A stretch of DNA of 64,000 nucleotides, from assembly GCA_018806915.1 (NCBI GenBank), contig JAGKQI010000097.1, positions 496,001 to 560,000 of the forward strand, in the 5' to 3' direction. Below, piece after piece: positions 38,287 through 48,704 of the stretch. Within the stretch, counting starts at the first letter, position 1, and each line of letters begins with the position of its first letter. The position numbers and the translations under genes are program-made. This DNA comes from Phytophthora colocasiae. Taxonomy: Eukaryota > Oomycota > Peronosporomycetes > Peronosporales > Peronosporaceae. The notes below the pieces were generated by a model, which was given only the letters and a program-made list of their open reading frames with translations, was not told the DNA's origin and did not search any database.

Positions 38287-40626
38287 GGCTATGTTCTGAG
38301 TTTTGATGGTGCCGCAAAGACGTCTACCCGTCTGGGAAGCTGTGGGTGTATACTCTGGGAACTCCCGGGGTGGAGCGTTCTGGAAGCCCGAGGGTTTCCC
38401 CTGACGGATGTCACGGTGAATGACTCGGAGTACTGTGGCCTGAATTATGGTCTGAAGATGGCACTCGACCACGGAATACAGGAGTTGGTGGTTGTGGGAG
38501 ATTCGCGCATCGCGATACAACAGGCTCAGGGGCTAATCAACTGCAATCAGCCTAACTTGCAACGGAGGTTGGCCGAATTTGAGTCTCTGAAAACCAAGTT
38601 TCGGACTCTGAAGTTGGTGCATGTGAAGCGCGAGTTTAACCAAGCAGCGGATTACCTGAAGACTTTGACTCTTGGGGAAGCTTGGCAGGTGCAAGACGAG
38701 GATGAACTCATGCACCTGCAACTGGTATCCAAAGTTCATGAGAAACTGATGAAGCCTTGCTCAGCCCCGGACATGGAAGCTCAAGAGTCAAAAATATCAG
38801 ACTCTGAAGAATGTAATGCGTCACCAGAGTCTGAGAATGTTTTTGATCCGGAATCCGCACCCCTACCTCGATCGGCCAGAGTGTTGATTGCTGTAACCCG
38901 TGCCCAAGCTCCGCCTGACGCTAATCTGCCTGAGGGTGATGGCGAACGAGAACCTTTGGGACCTTTGGAGTTCCAGGCAGAACGTTGGCGACGGATCAAG
39001 GCGCATCAGAGTCAGGACCCGTACTTGGTTGAACTCATGAAGTTTCTGAAAGGTGACGTGGGAGATTTACCACGACCCCGAGTCAGGAAGCTTGGCAGAG
39101 TTGCTGAGAACTTCGTTCTGGATTCTAGAGATGTACTATATCGCCTGAGTCGCGCTACTCGAGAGCGGCCCCGGGACAATGTTGACGAACTCAGACTGGT
39201 GGTTCCCAGAGACTTGTATCCAGACTTGTTACACTATGCTCATGAAGACTACCAAGGTGGGCATCAAGGAATCAGGAGAACCTTTGAGAAGTTGAGTTCG
39301 GAATTTTACTGGTTGGGTATGTATGCCGATGTGGAGAGATTTGTGAAGGAATGCGTAGACTGTGCCAGTGGCAAGGGGCGACCCCCAAATCCTGGACCGT
39401 CCCCTGGAAATATTGAGCCCAGCCGGCCATTTGAAGTGGTGTCTATGGATTTTGTGACACACATGCCGAAATCCGCACGTGGAAACACATTTCTCTTGCT
39501 GTTCCAGGATATGTTTTCGGGATACGTAATGTGCAAGCCAATGAGTGTCACCACTGCTCAGGATGTAGCAGAGGCTTATGAGGAACGCGTTTTCAGAAAC
39601 TTTGGTGCTAGCTCTCTGATTCGTCATGATCAAGATCCTCGTTTTATGAGTGAGGTGTTCAAGTGTTTCAGGGAACTTTTGGGTAGCAGACAACGCGCTA
39701 CTCTAGGATACCGGCCTCAAGCCAACGGCCAGCAGGAGAGATCAGTACAGACTGTGGTGCGCGCGATTAAGGCATATATCTCTGAAGCCGATCAAAGTGA
39801 CTGGGATGATCACGCCGAACGTTTGATGTTTGCCCTGAACACGTCATTCGATGCCACCCGTCTGGAGACGCCTTTCTACCTGGTACATGGTTGGGATGCT
39901 CATGGGACGGTGTCCGCTATGCTTGGACCCAAGCCATCGACGACTCAGGAGCGAACTGCGTACGAATGGAGACGGAAGATGCAACGAGACTATAGCTATG
40001 CTCTGGCATGTGCCGAAGATCTCCAGAAGAAGGCAAAGCGAGACCGGTCTGAAGAACAGACCAGAAAGTGGAACGAGTTATCAGAGCGTCTGAAGTCAGG
40101 CTTCGCTATAGGCGACGCTGTATGGCTCTACATCCCTAAGGTACAAACGGGACTGAGCAGAAAACTAGCACACATGTGGCACGGACCCTTCAGGATCGAG
40201 GAGATGCTGGACGATTTCAGAGTACGACTCAAGGTTGAAGATACCGGCTACCCCGTGAACCCCTGGGTCCATGTGAGCCGTCTGAAGCCAAGGGCTCTGT
40301 TCCCCAGACGACCCACGGCGGAACTCCAGATTCCAGAAGATGATGATTTTGACGCCGCCCTGTTACCAGAAGATAGTTGGGAACCTGATACTGAAAACGG
40401 CGAGTATGAAGTGGAGAAGATTCTGGATACCCGTTGGAACAAGCGTACCAGGACGTCCAGACGCCTACGCGAATATTTGATTAAGTGGAAAGGTTACGAT
40501 GAAACTGAGTGGTTGCCGTTATCGAAGTTGAACTGTGGAGCATTACTTTACGAATTCAATCAGAGTGCACGAGCACGAGCCCGTTTTCAGGCGATGCAGG
40601 CTGGAGACGATCATCCCAGAGTCTAA
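38287..40626 (+). CDS. Pol part 2: archaeal-type RNase H, integrase, chromodomain
   Basis: This continues the pol frame after the single TAG at 38284-38286 and has no suitable ATG of its own (first ATG at 38458, inside the domain), so it depends on readthrough or is broken. The first about 130 codons are a second RNase H of the archaeal/plant kind (YVLSFDGAAKTSTRLGSCG, VNDSEYCGLNYGLKMAL, VVGDSRIAIQQAQG, REFNQAADYL) with all expected acidic residues. Integrase follows: zinc region HQGIRRTFEKLSSEFYWLG...CVDC, and core Asp in MDFVTH, Asp in RHDQDPRF and Glu in GQQERSVQ. The end has a chromodomain (EYLIKWKGYDETEWLPLSKL). The arrangement of a dead first RNase H with a live second one parallels plant Tat elements and vertebrate retroviruses. 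Confidence 0.9.
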   Translation, partial: GYVLSFDGAAKTSTRLGSCGCILWELPGWSVLEARGFPLTDVTVNDSEYCGLNYGLKMALDHGIQELVVVGDSRIAIQQAQGLINCNQPNLQRRLAEFESLKTKFRTLKLVHVKREFNQAADYLKTLTLGEAWQVQDEDELMHLQLVSKVHEKLMKPCSAPDMEAQESKISDSEECNASPESENVFDPESAPLPRSARVLIAVTRAQAPPDANLPEGDGEREPLGPLEFQAERWRRIKAHQSQDPYLVELMKFLKGDVGDLPRPRVRKLGRVAENFVLDSRDVLYRLSRATRERPRDNVDELRLVVPRDLYPDLLHYAHEDYQGGHQGIRRTFEKLSSEFYWLGMYADVERFVKECVDCASGKGRPPNPGPSPGNIEPSRPFEVVSMDFVTHMPKSARGNTFLLLFQDMFSGYVMCKPMSVTTAQDVAEAYEERVFRNFGASSLIRHDQDPRFMSEVFKCFRELLGSRQRATLGYRPQANGQQERSVQTVVRAIKAYISEADQSDWDDHAERLMFALNTSFDATRLETPFYLVHGWDAHGTVSAMLGPKPSTTQERTAYEWRRKMQRDYSYALACAEDLQKKAKRDRSEEQTRKWNELSERLKSGFAIGDAVWLYIPKVQTGLSRKLAHMWHGPFRIEEMLDDFRVRLKVEDTGYPVNPWVHVSRLKPRALFPRRPTAELQIPEDDDFDAALLPEDSWEPDTENGEYEVEKILDTRWNKRTRTSRRLREYLIKWKGYDETEWLPLSKLNCGALLYEFNQSARARARFQAMQAGDDHPRV

Positions 40627-41011
40627 TAACTCTGAAAACACATCTGGAAGTCTGATATCTGAAGGATTTCAGATATTGACTTTTAAAGTGTGGTAATCTG
40701 AGTGCGTGTTTTCAGAGACTTATTTCTGAAATTCATGCGTTTGGATATGTGATCGATCATGTTGCTGCTTATATAAAACGACTGTGTGAATGTGAATATG
40801 GAAGTGAGTTTGTGGAGAATTAAGTACTGGAGGATACAAAGTTACGAATGATGAGATGATGAGAAGGAGTGTGATTATGTGGAGTGATATTGAAAGATTA
40901 AGGGATTAGGGAGCTACACTGAGGCCGGGGATTTACGTCACAAATGCAGACAACTATTTGGCTTCTCGAAGATGCAGCCTTCCCGTGGGCACCATGGTGG
41001 ACACCTGAGCT
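40627..41011. other. Non-coding gap between pol and the antisense gene
   Basis: 385 bases with CTCTGAAAACAC right after the pol stop and an inverted ATATCTGAAGGATTTCAGATAT near 40658-40679 (imperfect hairpin). It could hold 3' signals of both convergent transcripts. No gene. Confidence 0.5.
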
Positions 41012-41394
41012 TCAGTAGTGAAGGGAGATCGGGTTCTCGGAACGCTCCGCAGGTGTCAATTGATCCTTCTTGATGTCAGCAGGGACATACTGGAGCCACT
41101 CTTCGTCCGCATTCACCGTGGCCCATTGCATCCGAGCAGGCTCAATAGCGTCCAAGTCACCCAGTTGCGTCTCCAGACTCAGACACTTGGGACCCCCCAG
41201 CTCTGCGACTCTGGGATCTTGCCAGATCCAAGGGCAGGACTTGTCTGGGACAACCCAGATGCCAGGCTCTGAAAGCAGCGACTCTGGGAAATCTTTGTGC
41301 CCCAGGACCTTTCGGATGAGGGCGTTGTGCTGACGAATCATGGCGGCTCGACGCATGGACCGGTATTTGTGAAGCTCCGCAGACTTTTCTGTCA
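41012..41394 (-). CDS. Antisense gene, C-terminal segment
   Basis: The frame begins at the frameshift near 41394 (LTEKSAELHKYRSMRRAAMI) and ends with SLHY and a TGA. It follows the previous segment with one small frame change, so it is best read as the tail of the same protein. Residues include a Trp-rich stretch (GIWVVPDKSCPWIWQDPR). No family recognised. Confidence 0.55.
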
Positions 41395-42528
41395 GCCCTC
41401 AACATCCATGGTCACCCAATGCGTACGCTCCCAGAAGGCTTGAGCATGCTTCTTCATGCTGCGCACGATGTCTTCCACGTCAGCCAACACCATGGGCCCC
41501 AGTTCTTCCCGCTTGTGGAAGTAAAACTCTGAGAATCGGTTGTCGAACATGACTTTCCAAGGGGCACGCTTCTTGCGGAGGACTGCACAGTACCGCTCAG
41601 AGTCCCAGCGCTTCTTGAGGATGGCACATGAGTGCTTGTGCACCTCGTAGTCTGGAAAACCCAATGTCTGGCCAGTGGTGGTCTTGGTAGAGCTCACTCG
41701 TTGTACCCTGATACCATAGTACAACCAGGAGGATGCTTCACAGTCTGGTGTTTCCACCACCTGGAGCTCCTTGACCGTCAGAGAATTGTAGGGCTTGGAT
41801 ACCAGACTACGTGCCTTCCCAGAAGAACTCTTGGGCTTCGATCCACTTCCACTGGTGGACTTCGGACGGGACTTGGGACTGGTATGGGCTTTTATGGACG
41901 CAAGGCTTCTCTTGGACTTCTTGGTAGGGATGATAGGCCCATCATCAGAGTCCGAGTCGTCATCAGAGTCCCGGGGACGCTTGGAGCCAGGACGCGGGTG
42001 GTCATCGGACTTCTTGCTCCCGGACCTCTTGTCCCCAGACTTCTTGCTCCCAGACTTCTTGCTCCCAGACTTCTTGTCCTGAGACTTCTTGTCTTCAGAC
42101 TTGTCGCTCTCGGAATCGCTGTCGTCAGACTCACCATCATCAGAGCTCTCGTCGTCATCTTCGTCTTCAGACTCGATCACACCAGAATCCTTGTAATCCG
42201 GATCGTCCTTGGGGTTGTCGGCGGTGGACTCGACATCACTTTCTGGATAATTTACGTGACCATCCAGATCACCCCAGGCTGCAGGCTCGGTACCAGCTGA
42301 GATGTGACGATCCACCACCTCGTCGGCCATCTGGTAATACACTTCAGGGACGTACTTGGCCCAAAGAGTAGCATCCAGGCGACGAGAGAATACCAGGCTC
42401 ACCAACATCTGAATGAGAGCCGGACTGCTGAAGAGACTGTGAGCCGCTTTGTCCGATGCCAACCACTCCATGGCTTTATCATACTTGATCCCAGATAGCA
42501 GGGCTTGGCGGAGGTCGGGTCGAACTTC
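41392..42528 (-). CDS. Antisense gene, middle segment after in-frame TAG
   Basis: Same frame as the upstream segment, separated only by the TAG at 42529-42531. The first ATG is at 42471 (MEWLASDKAAHSLFSS). It contains an N-terminal helical part (LDATLWAKYVPEVYYQMAD), a Ser/Asp/Lys low-complexity region with tandem KKSGS repeats (about 42000-42120 in DNA), and a conserved-looking C-terminal part rich in aromatic residues (DNRFSEFYFHKREELGP). Function unknown; the lysine/serine repeats suggest nuclear or nucleic-acid contact, which is only inference. Confidence 0.6.
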   Translation of the reverse strand, partial: EVRPDLRQALLSGIKYDKAMEWLASDKAAHSLFSSPALIQMLVSLVFSRRLDATLWAKYVPEVYYQMADEVVDRHISAGTEPAAWGDLDGHVNYPESDVESTADNPKDDPDYKDSGVIESEDEDDDESSDDGESDDSDSESDKSEDKKSQDKKSGSKKSGSKKSGDKRSGSKKSDDHPRPGSKRPRDSDDDSDSDDGPIIPTKKSKRSLASIKAHTSPKSRPKSTSGSGSKPKSSSGKARSLVSKPYNSLTVKELQVVETPDCEASSWLYYGIRVQRVSSTKTTTGQTLGFPDYEVHKHSCAILKKRWDSERYCAVLRKKRAPWKVMFDNRFSEFYFHKREELGPMVLADVEDIVRSMKKHAQAFWERTHWVTMDVEG

Positions 42529-43703
42529 CTACCAGACCACGTCACCAGGGAGTCTCTTGTGGACCTCAGACTTTGCCACCTTAGAATCTGCATTCGCCGG
42601 AAGCGCCGATTCTTCAACGGGCTTGTGTCCGGACGGGCGACGCTGCAAACTCTTGGAGTCCCACTTGAGCGGTCGCTTCGGAGGTGATTTCAGAGTCTGG
42701 GGCTTCGGCGGATATGACAGGTACCGTGGGCTCTCGCTCTTGGACTCTGAGGCTTCAGTACTTGGACGAGTAAGATCCAGAACTCTGGAGGTCCTCGCGG
42801 TCTTCTCAGCACCCTGACGAGCTCGTTCCTCAGAAAGCCGTTTCTTGAAGTCAGGAACGGGTTTCTTTCGCGCGTCCAAGGCTGTCACGCTGATGATAGT
42901 CGTCCAGTTATCAGGGACGATGGTGTCCTCTTGGTATGACACCAGAAGGTCATGGAGCCGATCCCAATTACCAGAGATTTCAGAATTCTCTTGTAAGAAC
43001 TCTGAGAACCCCCACGGATCTGTGGGCTTGACCTCAGGACGCGACTTCAGCATCGAGATCTGTGCTTGAAGATCAGCGACTTGGGACTTCAGAACTGCCT
43101 TGTCCGACTTCAGAGCTTCCACTTGGTCCTGGTAGTGAGCTTTGAGATCCTGAATCTCCGAAGTCATGCGTTCTTCTACCGCACTGGCGTCTTGCTGGGC
43201 ACACTTAAGCTCGTGTTTCCAGTATTGACAGTGCAGTACCCACTCACGCTTGATTTCTTCGCATTCAGAGCGCGCTGCTGCAGCATCAATCAAGGCGACA
43301 CCGGTCTGAGAACCAACGCGTTCCCGAAGGCGACGGTGAGCAGCAGTCATAAGCTTTAGGCATCCGGCCGTCCGAAAAACTTTCTCGGCAAGCCGAGTGG
43401 GGGAGACATGAGAAACCAGAGACCCCAGTTCCCGGCGAACATCCACAGACGACGTCAAAGCATCCAGAGTACGCACGTCTGGAGTCTGGGCGCACGGAGA
43501 CACAACTTCGGCGGGGTCGAAGCTTGGAATCACTCGCTCCAGCTCCCGGAGGTCTTCATCAGTAAGTGCCTCGTAACCCACGAGCACACAGGGGCCACCG
43601 TACGCATTCGCTATGTGGCGCCCTCTTCTGAAGTCTTCAGCTCGCGCGGGGGTACTCACCAGAAAGGCACGTCCTCTGGCTTCACGCTGGGAGCGATATA
43701 GTT
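42529..43703 (-). CDS. Antisense gene, exon 2 first segment (coiled coil)
   Basis: Starts after a predicted acceptor CCCCAG (intron 43704-43762, 59 nt, phase 1, donor GTCTGA), which joins VDRLFRQ of exon 1 to ELYRSQREARGRAFLVSTPA. A coiled coil (SEIQDLKAHYQDQVEALKSD) occupies the middle. It ends at an in-frame TAG just after PGDVVW. If the intron is not real, the frame could start at a GTG near 43659, which is less likely in a eukaryote. Confidence 0.6.
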
Positions 43704-43762
43704 CTGGGGAACATCAGAGTCCCCAACGCCGTGACTTGATCCCTGTGGTTGTCACTTCAGAC

Positions 43763-44333
43763 CCTGACGAAACAGCCGATCGACCTCTTCCGTAGACAAA
43801 AGCCGTGGGGCACCAAAGGCTCGCGGTCTGAAGACACCAGGAGTTCCCTCAGAGAATTCAGAGTGAGATTCCCCACGCGAAGCCACTGGTGGCGAGAGAT
43901 CACCAACACCGGCCGAGTTCATGTCATCACCAGGGAGGTCCTCAGTCGGACCATCGACCTGTGAGTCGGTAGGTTTGGATGCATGGGCTGGGGCGCTAGG
44001 GCTGCCACCTGGCGATGTGGCTGAACCAACATCTCCACCCTGCGACATATTGGCAGTTGCCGAAGCAGGACAAGTGCCTGTGGCGTCGCCTGCCGCCCCA
44101 TTCGGTGGGGCGTTTAAGCTCAGAGAAGCGTTCGTTTCCTCAGTCATGAGCGAAAGGACGGAGTTTTGAAAATGATCGCCTGTTTGGCAAGTCAAATTCA
44201 AGTTTCTGAGTCTGAGAGAATCAGATTGTGCGACGGGACACCAGAGACTCTGAAAACCAGGTAACTGACAAAGAGTTGCAGCTACGCTACGCTCTGAAAA
44301 CCGTCTATCAGAATGTTTGATAGGCCTGGCCAT
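43763..44333 (-). CDS. Antisense gene, exon 1
   Basis: Open from an ATG at 44333; a second ATG at 44147 (MTEETNASLSLNAPP) starts a more typical Thr/Ala/Gly/Pro-rich N-terminus and may be the real start. It lies 56 bases or more inside the 3' LTR boundary and reads away from it, so its promoter could be in the antisense strand of the 3' LTR. Ends with EEVDRLFRQ before the predicted intron. No domain recognised. Confidence 0.55.
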
Positions 44334-44388
44334 GATACACAGCTTGGAGAAAGTTCCGCACTGATGGATCGTGACCAGGAGGGGCGGT

Positions 44389-46078
44389 TGACATGATGTT
44401 AATTCCGATTTTCGAGCGACAGGTGGATATTACGTTACGATGTGATTGGTTATACTATGGGTTATAAGCGAAAGGGACTTTGGGACGCGGCCGCACCTGC
44501 GTGCGGGACATCTGTGGAAGATTGTGGATAAACCTTCGCCTGACTGTAAAGGGGCCCAAAGCGACCAGAAGTGTACTTCAGAGTGTGCACAACTCTGAAG
44601 GTCAACTACACTCTGTCTGGTCACCGGACTTTCCCCGACGATGAGTGCCTAAGTTCTGGCGGAAAGTCTCTCAGAAGAACGTATCTCTGAGAGACCTCAT
44701 CCCGTTACCGTCCAGCGCGACGATGGATGGTTCAAGGATTCACAATATATACCCACAGAGACCAAGTATCGCGCGCCGGACGCCGCGCACCCGCGCACCC
44801 CTCAGGATCTTCATGTACGTTGTAGCATTGGTGCTCCGTACTCTGGTTTCGTACTCAAGACTCTGGTATCTCTAACTCTGAGTGACTAAGACTCTGAAAA
44901 CCAAGTGACTTCAGACTCTGAAAACCAGGATACCAGACTCCGAAACCACCGAAGATCCAAGACCATACTGAAACCAAGTGAACCCAAGTTCAAGTCACGC
45001 ATTCAAGTGATTACTGACCTGCACATCCCCCGTAATGACGTCTCTACCTGTCAACCCATCGAGATCGGCTGCACAGATTGCATACTGAGACCAAGTCAAA
45101 GTACCAGATGTATACAAAGACCAAGATTACCTGAGATATGAAGACTGACTGCATAAAGGACGCAAAAGACGACAAGAAGAAGAGAGTTACCAGAGATATA
45201 TGATAGTTATGAGGAAGATAAACGATAAACAGAGTTCAATTTGCTTGCTACTGCACAAGTCCGCTTGAGAGGTATCCAAGCCACTGCGTCATCACGTACG
45301 TCGTGTGATCTCCACCAAATTCAATCCCCTTAGGTGGAGATCAGGTAACGTAGAGACCTGAAAGGACCCGCCTATTCCATATCCTAGTTGGGTCGTTTGT
45401 TTTGTCTCTAGCGGTAGCCCATTTCATATTGATCGTTTGGACAGGCTCTGGAAACTAGACAGTCGTTTTCAGAGTGCAAGGTAGACTGTTATATATAGCC
45501 GATTGTATTGGTTTATATTTCCCCTCTATACTAGAGGGTGGTGCGCGAACGTAAAGGGATACTAGACAGACCAAGTGTCTGGTAGCAAGTCCCTAGTTGA
45601 CCTGGAGTATTAGCCCACCGTTCAAGGGCCTAGAAAGAATAAGAACGGTTGTATATATTTGTATATTTTCGAACTCTGTATATTGGTTGTTTACCTCTGA
45701 AATTCAGGTATCTCGGTTCTGGATTTGTGATATTCAGACACCGATTTCAGACTTTCTCTGGTATATTAACCTCTTTTCGACCGCCGATTTCCTGGAAACC
45801 ACCTCGGTTCCCAGAGATTCCGACTCCCGAACGCTCCTGGAAGGATTTCCTGAATACCGACACCAGACTCCAAGGGAACCCCAACTTCTCCTCACACCAC
45901 ACTCTCAGACTCCGGCGAGGGTCATATTTCCGAAGACAACGAACCCACGAGGATACCGCAAGGTACCACACGCCAACCTATCGTTATACGGCTCTGAAAA
46001 CCCCTTTTCAGTAGTCGTATAACTAGGGTTCACTATACGCCCCTGCTCCGCGACCAAAGTTTCACCGACTTCGCGACA
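44389..46078 (+). repeat. 3' LTR of the 17-kb element
   Basis: 1690 bp, same ends as the 5' LTR. Differences noticed: a few extra bases at CCTGCGTGCGGGAC, an extra C at AAAGCGACC, and four substitutions. Followed by the AAGG target duplication. Confidence 0.95.
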
Positions 46079-46181
46079 AAGGCGCTGCATGGACACACAC
46101 GTGGCGCAGCTGATACCCGGCAAAGGAAATCACACGTCCGAGGCCCAAACAAACCCAACAGACCAAAAAGAGAAAAGCAGT

Positions 46182-46254
46182 CGCCCACCGTGGGGCTCGA
46201 ACCCACGACCACAAGATTAAGAGTCTTGCGCTCTACCGACTGAGCTAGACGGGC
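46182..46254 (-). tRNA. tRNA-Lys(CTT) copy 1
   Basis: 73-nt gene with G73. Acceptor GCCCGTC/GGTGGGC, D-arm GCTC-AGTCGGTA-GAGC, anticodon stem CAAGA/TCTTG with loop CTCTTAA (anticodon CTT, reads AAG), T-arm GTGGG-TTCGAGC-CCCAC. No intron. Box A and box B are internal. A T4 terminator begins six bases after the 3' end, and a second T run (3-5 T) follows in most copies. This copy is the first after the retrotransposon, 100 bp from its end; its spacer has GGACACACACG where others have GGACACGCACG. All copies below have the same tRNA sequence as far as I read them. Confidence 0.97.
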
Positions 46255-46796
46255 TTCACAACAACACAAACGCACCAACACACCAAAATCAAACAAACAA
46301 ACGCAACCAACACGCACACACACCACGCTGTATCCACACCCTTCACCACGCATGCCCACACCTACATGCCCTAGATGCTACACCCAACCCGCTACACCCA
46401 TCACTGCACCATGCTTCTATCGACGTCACCACATCCGGCGCTCGGGTCACTCGGATCCTGACCGTCGTGCTGCATGGCGCCGTTGCCTGCCTGGTCTCCT
46501 TTTGACTGCGCATGTCAGACGCTCATTGAGCGTCGCCGTGTGGACCCACGCTGCCTGCCCACGCTGCCTGCGGATCGCGCAGTCCCGTTCCACTCACTCG
46601 CTTACGGCAGAAGCCGACGGCCTGCGTCCATCTCCGTTGGCTCCAGCAGCACCAACTGCCGGACGAGACGTCTGCACGCGATACGGCAACAAGAAGGCGC
46701 TGCATGGACACGCACGTGGCGCAGCTGATACCCGGCAAAGGAAATCACACGTCCGAGGCCCAAACAAACCCAACAGACCAAAAAGAGAAAAGCAGT

Positions 46797-46869
46797 CGCC
46801 CACCGTGGGGCTCGAACCCACGACCACAAGATTAAGAGTCTTGCGCTCTACCGACTGAGCTAGACGGGC
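46797..46869 (-). tRNA. tRNA-Lys(CTT) copy 2
   Basis: 615 bp after copy 1. Unit has the long GCCTGCCTGG form. Confidence 0.97.
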
Positions 46870-47406
46870 TTCACAACAACACAAACGCACCAACACACCA
46901 AAATCAAACAAACAAACGCAACCAACACGCACACACACCACGCTGTATCCACACCCTTCACCACGCATGCCCACACCTACATGCCCTAGATGCTACACCC
47001 AACCCGCTACACCCATCACTGCACCATGCTTCTATCGACGTCACCACATCCGGCGCTCGGGTCACTCGGATCCTGACCGTCGTGCTGCATGGCGCCGTTA
47101 CCTGGTCTCCTTTGACTGCGCATGTCAGACGCTCATTGAGCGTCGCCGTGTGGACCCACGCTGCCTGCCCACGCTGCCTGCGGATCGCGCAGTCCCGTTC
47201 CACTCACTCGCTTACGGCAGAAGCCGACGGCCTGCGTCCATCTCCGTTGGCTCCAGCAGCACCAACTGCCGGACGAGACGTCTGCACGCGATACGGCAAC
47301 AAGAAGGCGCTGCATGGACACGCACGTGGCGCAGCTGATACCCGGCAAAGGAAATCACACGTCCGAGGCCCAAACAAACCCAACAGACCAAAAAGAGAAA
47401 AGCAGT

Positions 47407-47479
47407 CGCCCACCGTGGGGCTCGAACCCACGACCACAAGATTAAGAGTCTTGCGCTCTACCGACTGAGCTAGACGGGC
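47407..47479 (-). tRNA. tRNA-Lys(CTT) copy 3
   Basis: 610 bp after copy 2. Short ACCTGG form with TTT before GACTGCGC. Confidence 0.97.
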
Positions 47480-48017
47480 TTCACAACAACACAAACGCAC
47501 CAACACACCAAAATCAAACAAACAAACGCAACCAACACGCACACACACCACGCTGTATCCACACCCTTCACCACGCATGCCCACACCTACATGCCCTAGA
47601 TGCTACACCCAACCCGCTACACCCATCACTGCACCATGCTTCTATCGACGTCACCACATCCGGCGCTCGGGTCACTCGGATCCTGACCGTCGTGCTGCAT
47701 GGCGCCGTTACCTGGTCTCCTTTTGACTGTGCATGTCAGACGCTCATTGAGCGTCGCCGTGTGGACCCACGCTGCCTGCCCACGCTGCCTGCGGATCGCG
47801 CAGTCCCGTTCCACTCACTCGCTTACGGCAGAAGCCGACGGCCTGCGTCCATCTCCGTTGGCTCCAGCAGCACCAACTGCCGGACGAGACGTCTGCACGC
47901 GATACGGCAACAAGAAGGCGCTGCATGGACACGCACGTGGCGCAGCTGATACCCGGCAAAGGAAATCACACGTCCGAGGCCCAAACAAACCCAACAGACC
48001 AAAAAGAGAAAAGCAGT

Positions 48018-48090
48018 CGCCCACCGTGGGGCTCGAACCCACGACCACAAGATTAAGAGTCTTGCGCTCTACCGACTGAGCTAGACGGGC
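48018..48090 (-). tRNA. tRNA-Lys(CTT) copy 4
   Basis: 611 bp spacing. Short form with TGTGC. Confidence 0.97.
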
Positions 48091-48631
48091 TTCACAACAA
48101 CACAAACGCACCAACACACCAAAATCAAACAAACAAACGCAACCAACACGCACACACACCACGCTGTATCCACACCCTTCACCACGCATGCCCACACCTA
48201 CATGCCCTAGATGCTACACCCAACCCGCTACACCCATCACTGCACCATGCTTCTATCGACGTCACCACATCCGGCGCTCGGGTCACTCGGATCCTGACCG
48301 TCGTGCTGCATGGCGCCGTTGCCTGCCTGGTCTCCTTTGACTGTGCATGTCAGACGCTCATTGAGCGTCGCCGTGTGGACCCACGCTGCCTGCCCACGCT
48401 GCCTGCGGATCGCGCAGTCCCGTTCCACTCACTCGCTTACGGCAGAAGCCGACGGCCTGCGTCCATCTCCGTTGGCTCCAGCAGCACCAACTGCCGGACG
48501 AGACGTCTGCACGCGATACGGCAACAAGAAGGCGCTGCATGGACACGCACGTGGCGCAGCTGATACCCGGCAAAGGAAATCACACGTCCGAGGCCCAAAC
48601 AAACCCAACAGACCAAAAAGAGAAAAGCAGT

Positions 48632-48704
48632 CGCCCACCGTGGGGCTCGAACCCACGACCACAAGATTAAGAGTCTTGCGCTCTACCGACTGAGCTAGAC
48701 GGGC
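48632..48704 (-). tRNA. tRNA-Lys(CTT) copy 5
   Basis: 614 bp spacing. Long form with TTT and TGTGC. Confidence 0.97.

Larger units (their letters stand above)
28918..46078 (+). mobile_element. 17.2-kb Ty3/Gypsy retrotransposon with two RNase H domains and an antisense gene
   Basis: LTRs of about 1.69 kb (TG...CA) flank a 13.8-kb interior. AAGG is duplicated at 28914-28917 and 46079-46082. The interior has two gag frames, protease-RT-RNase H, a second RNase H, integrase with chromodomain, then about 3.3 kb with long minus-strand frames. The plan resembles the oomycete Gypsy lineage with an added archaeal-type RNase H that I recall from the literature as Chronos; this was not checked. The LTRs differ at roughly six places, so insertion is recent. 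A candidate primer-binding site TGGTGCGCGTGCCCGG begins at 30605, and a purine tract AGGAGGGGCGG precedes the 3' LTR. Confidence 0.93.
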
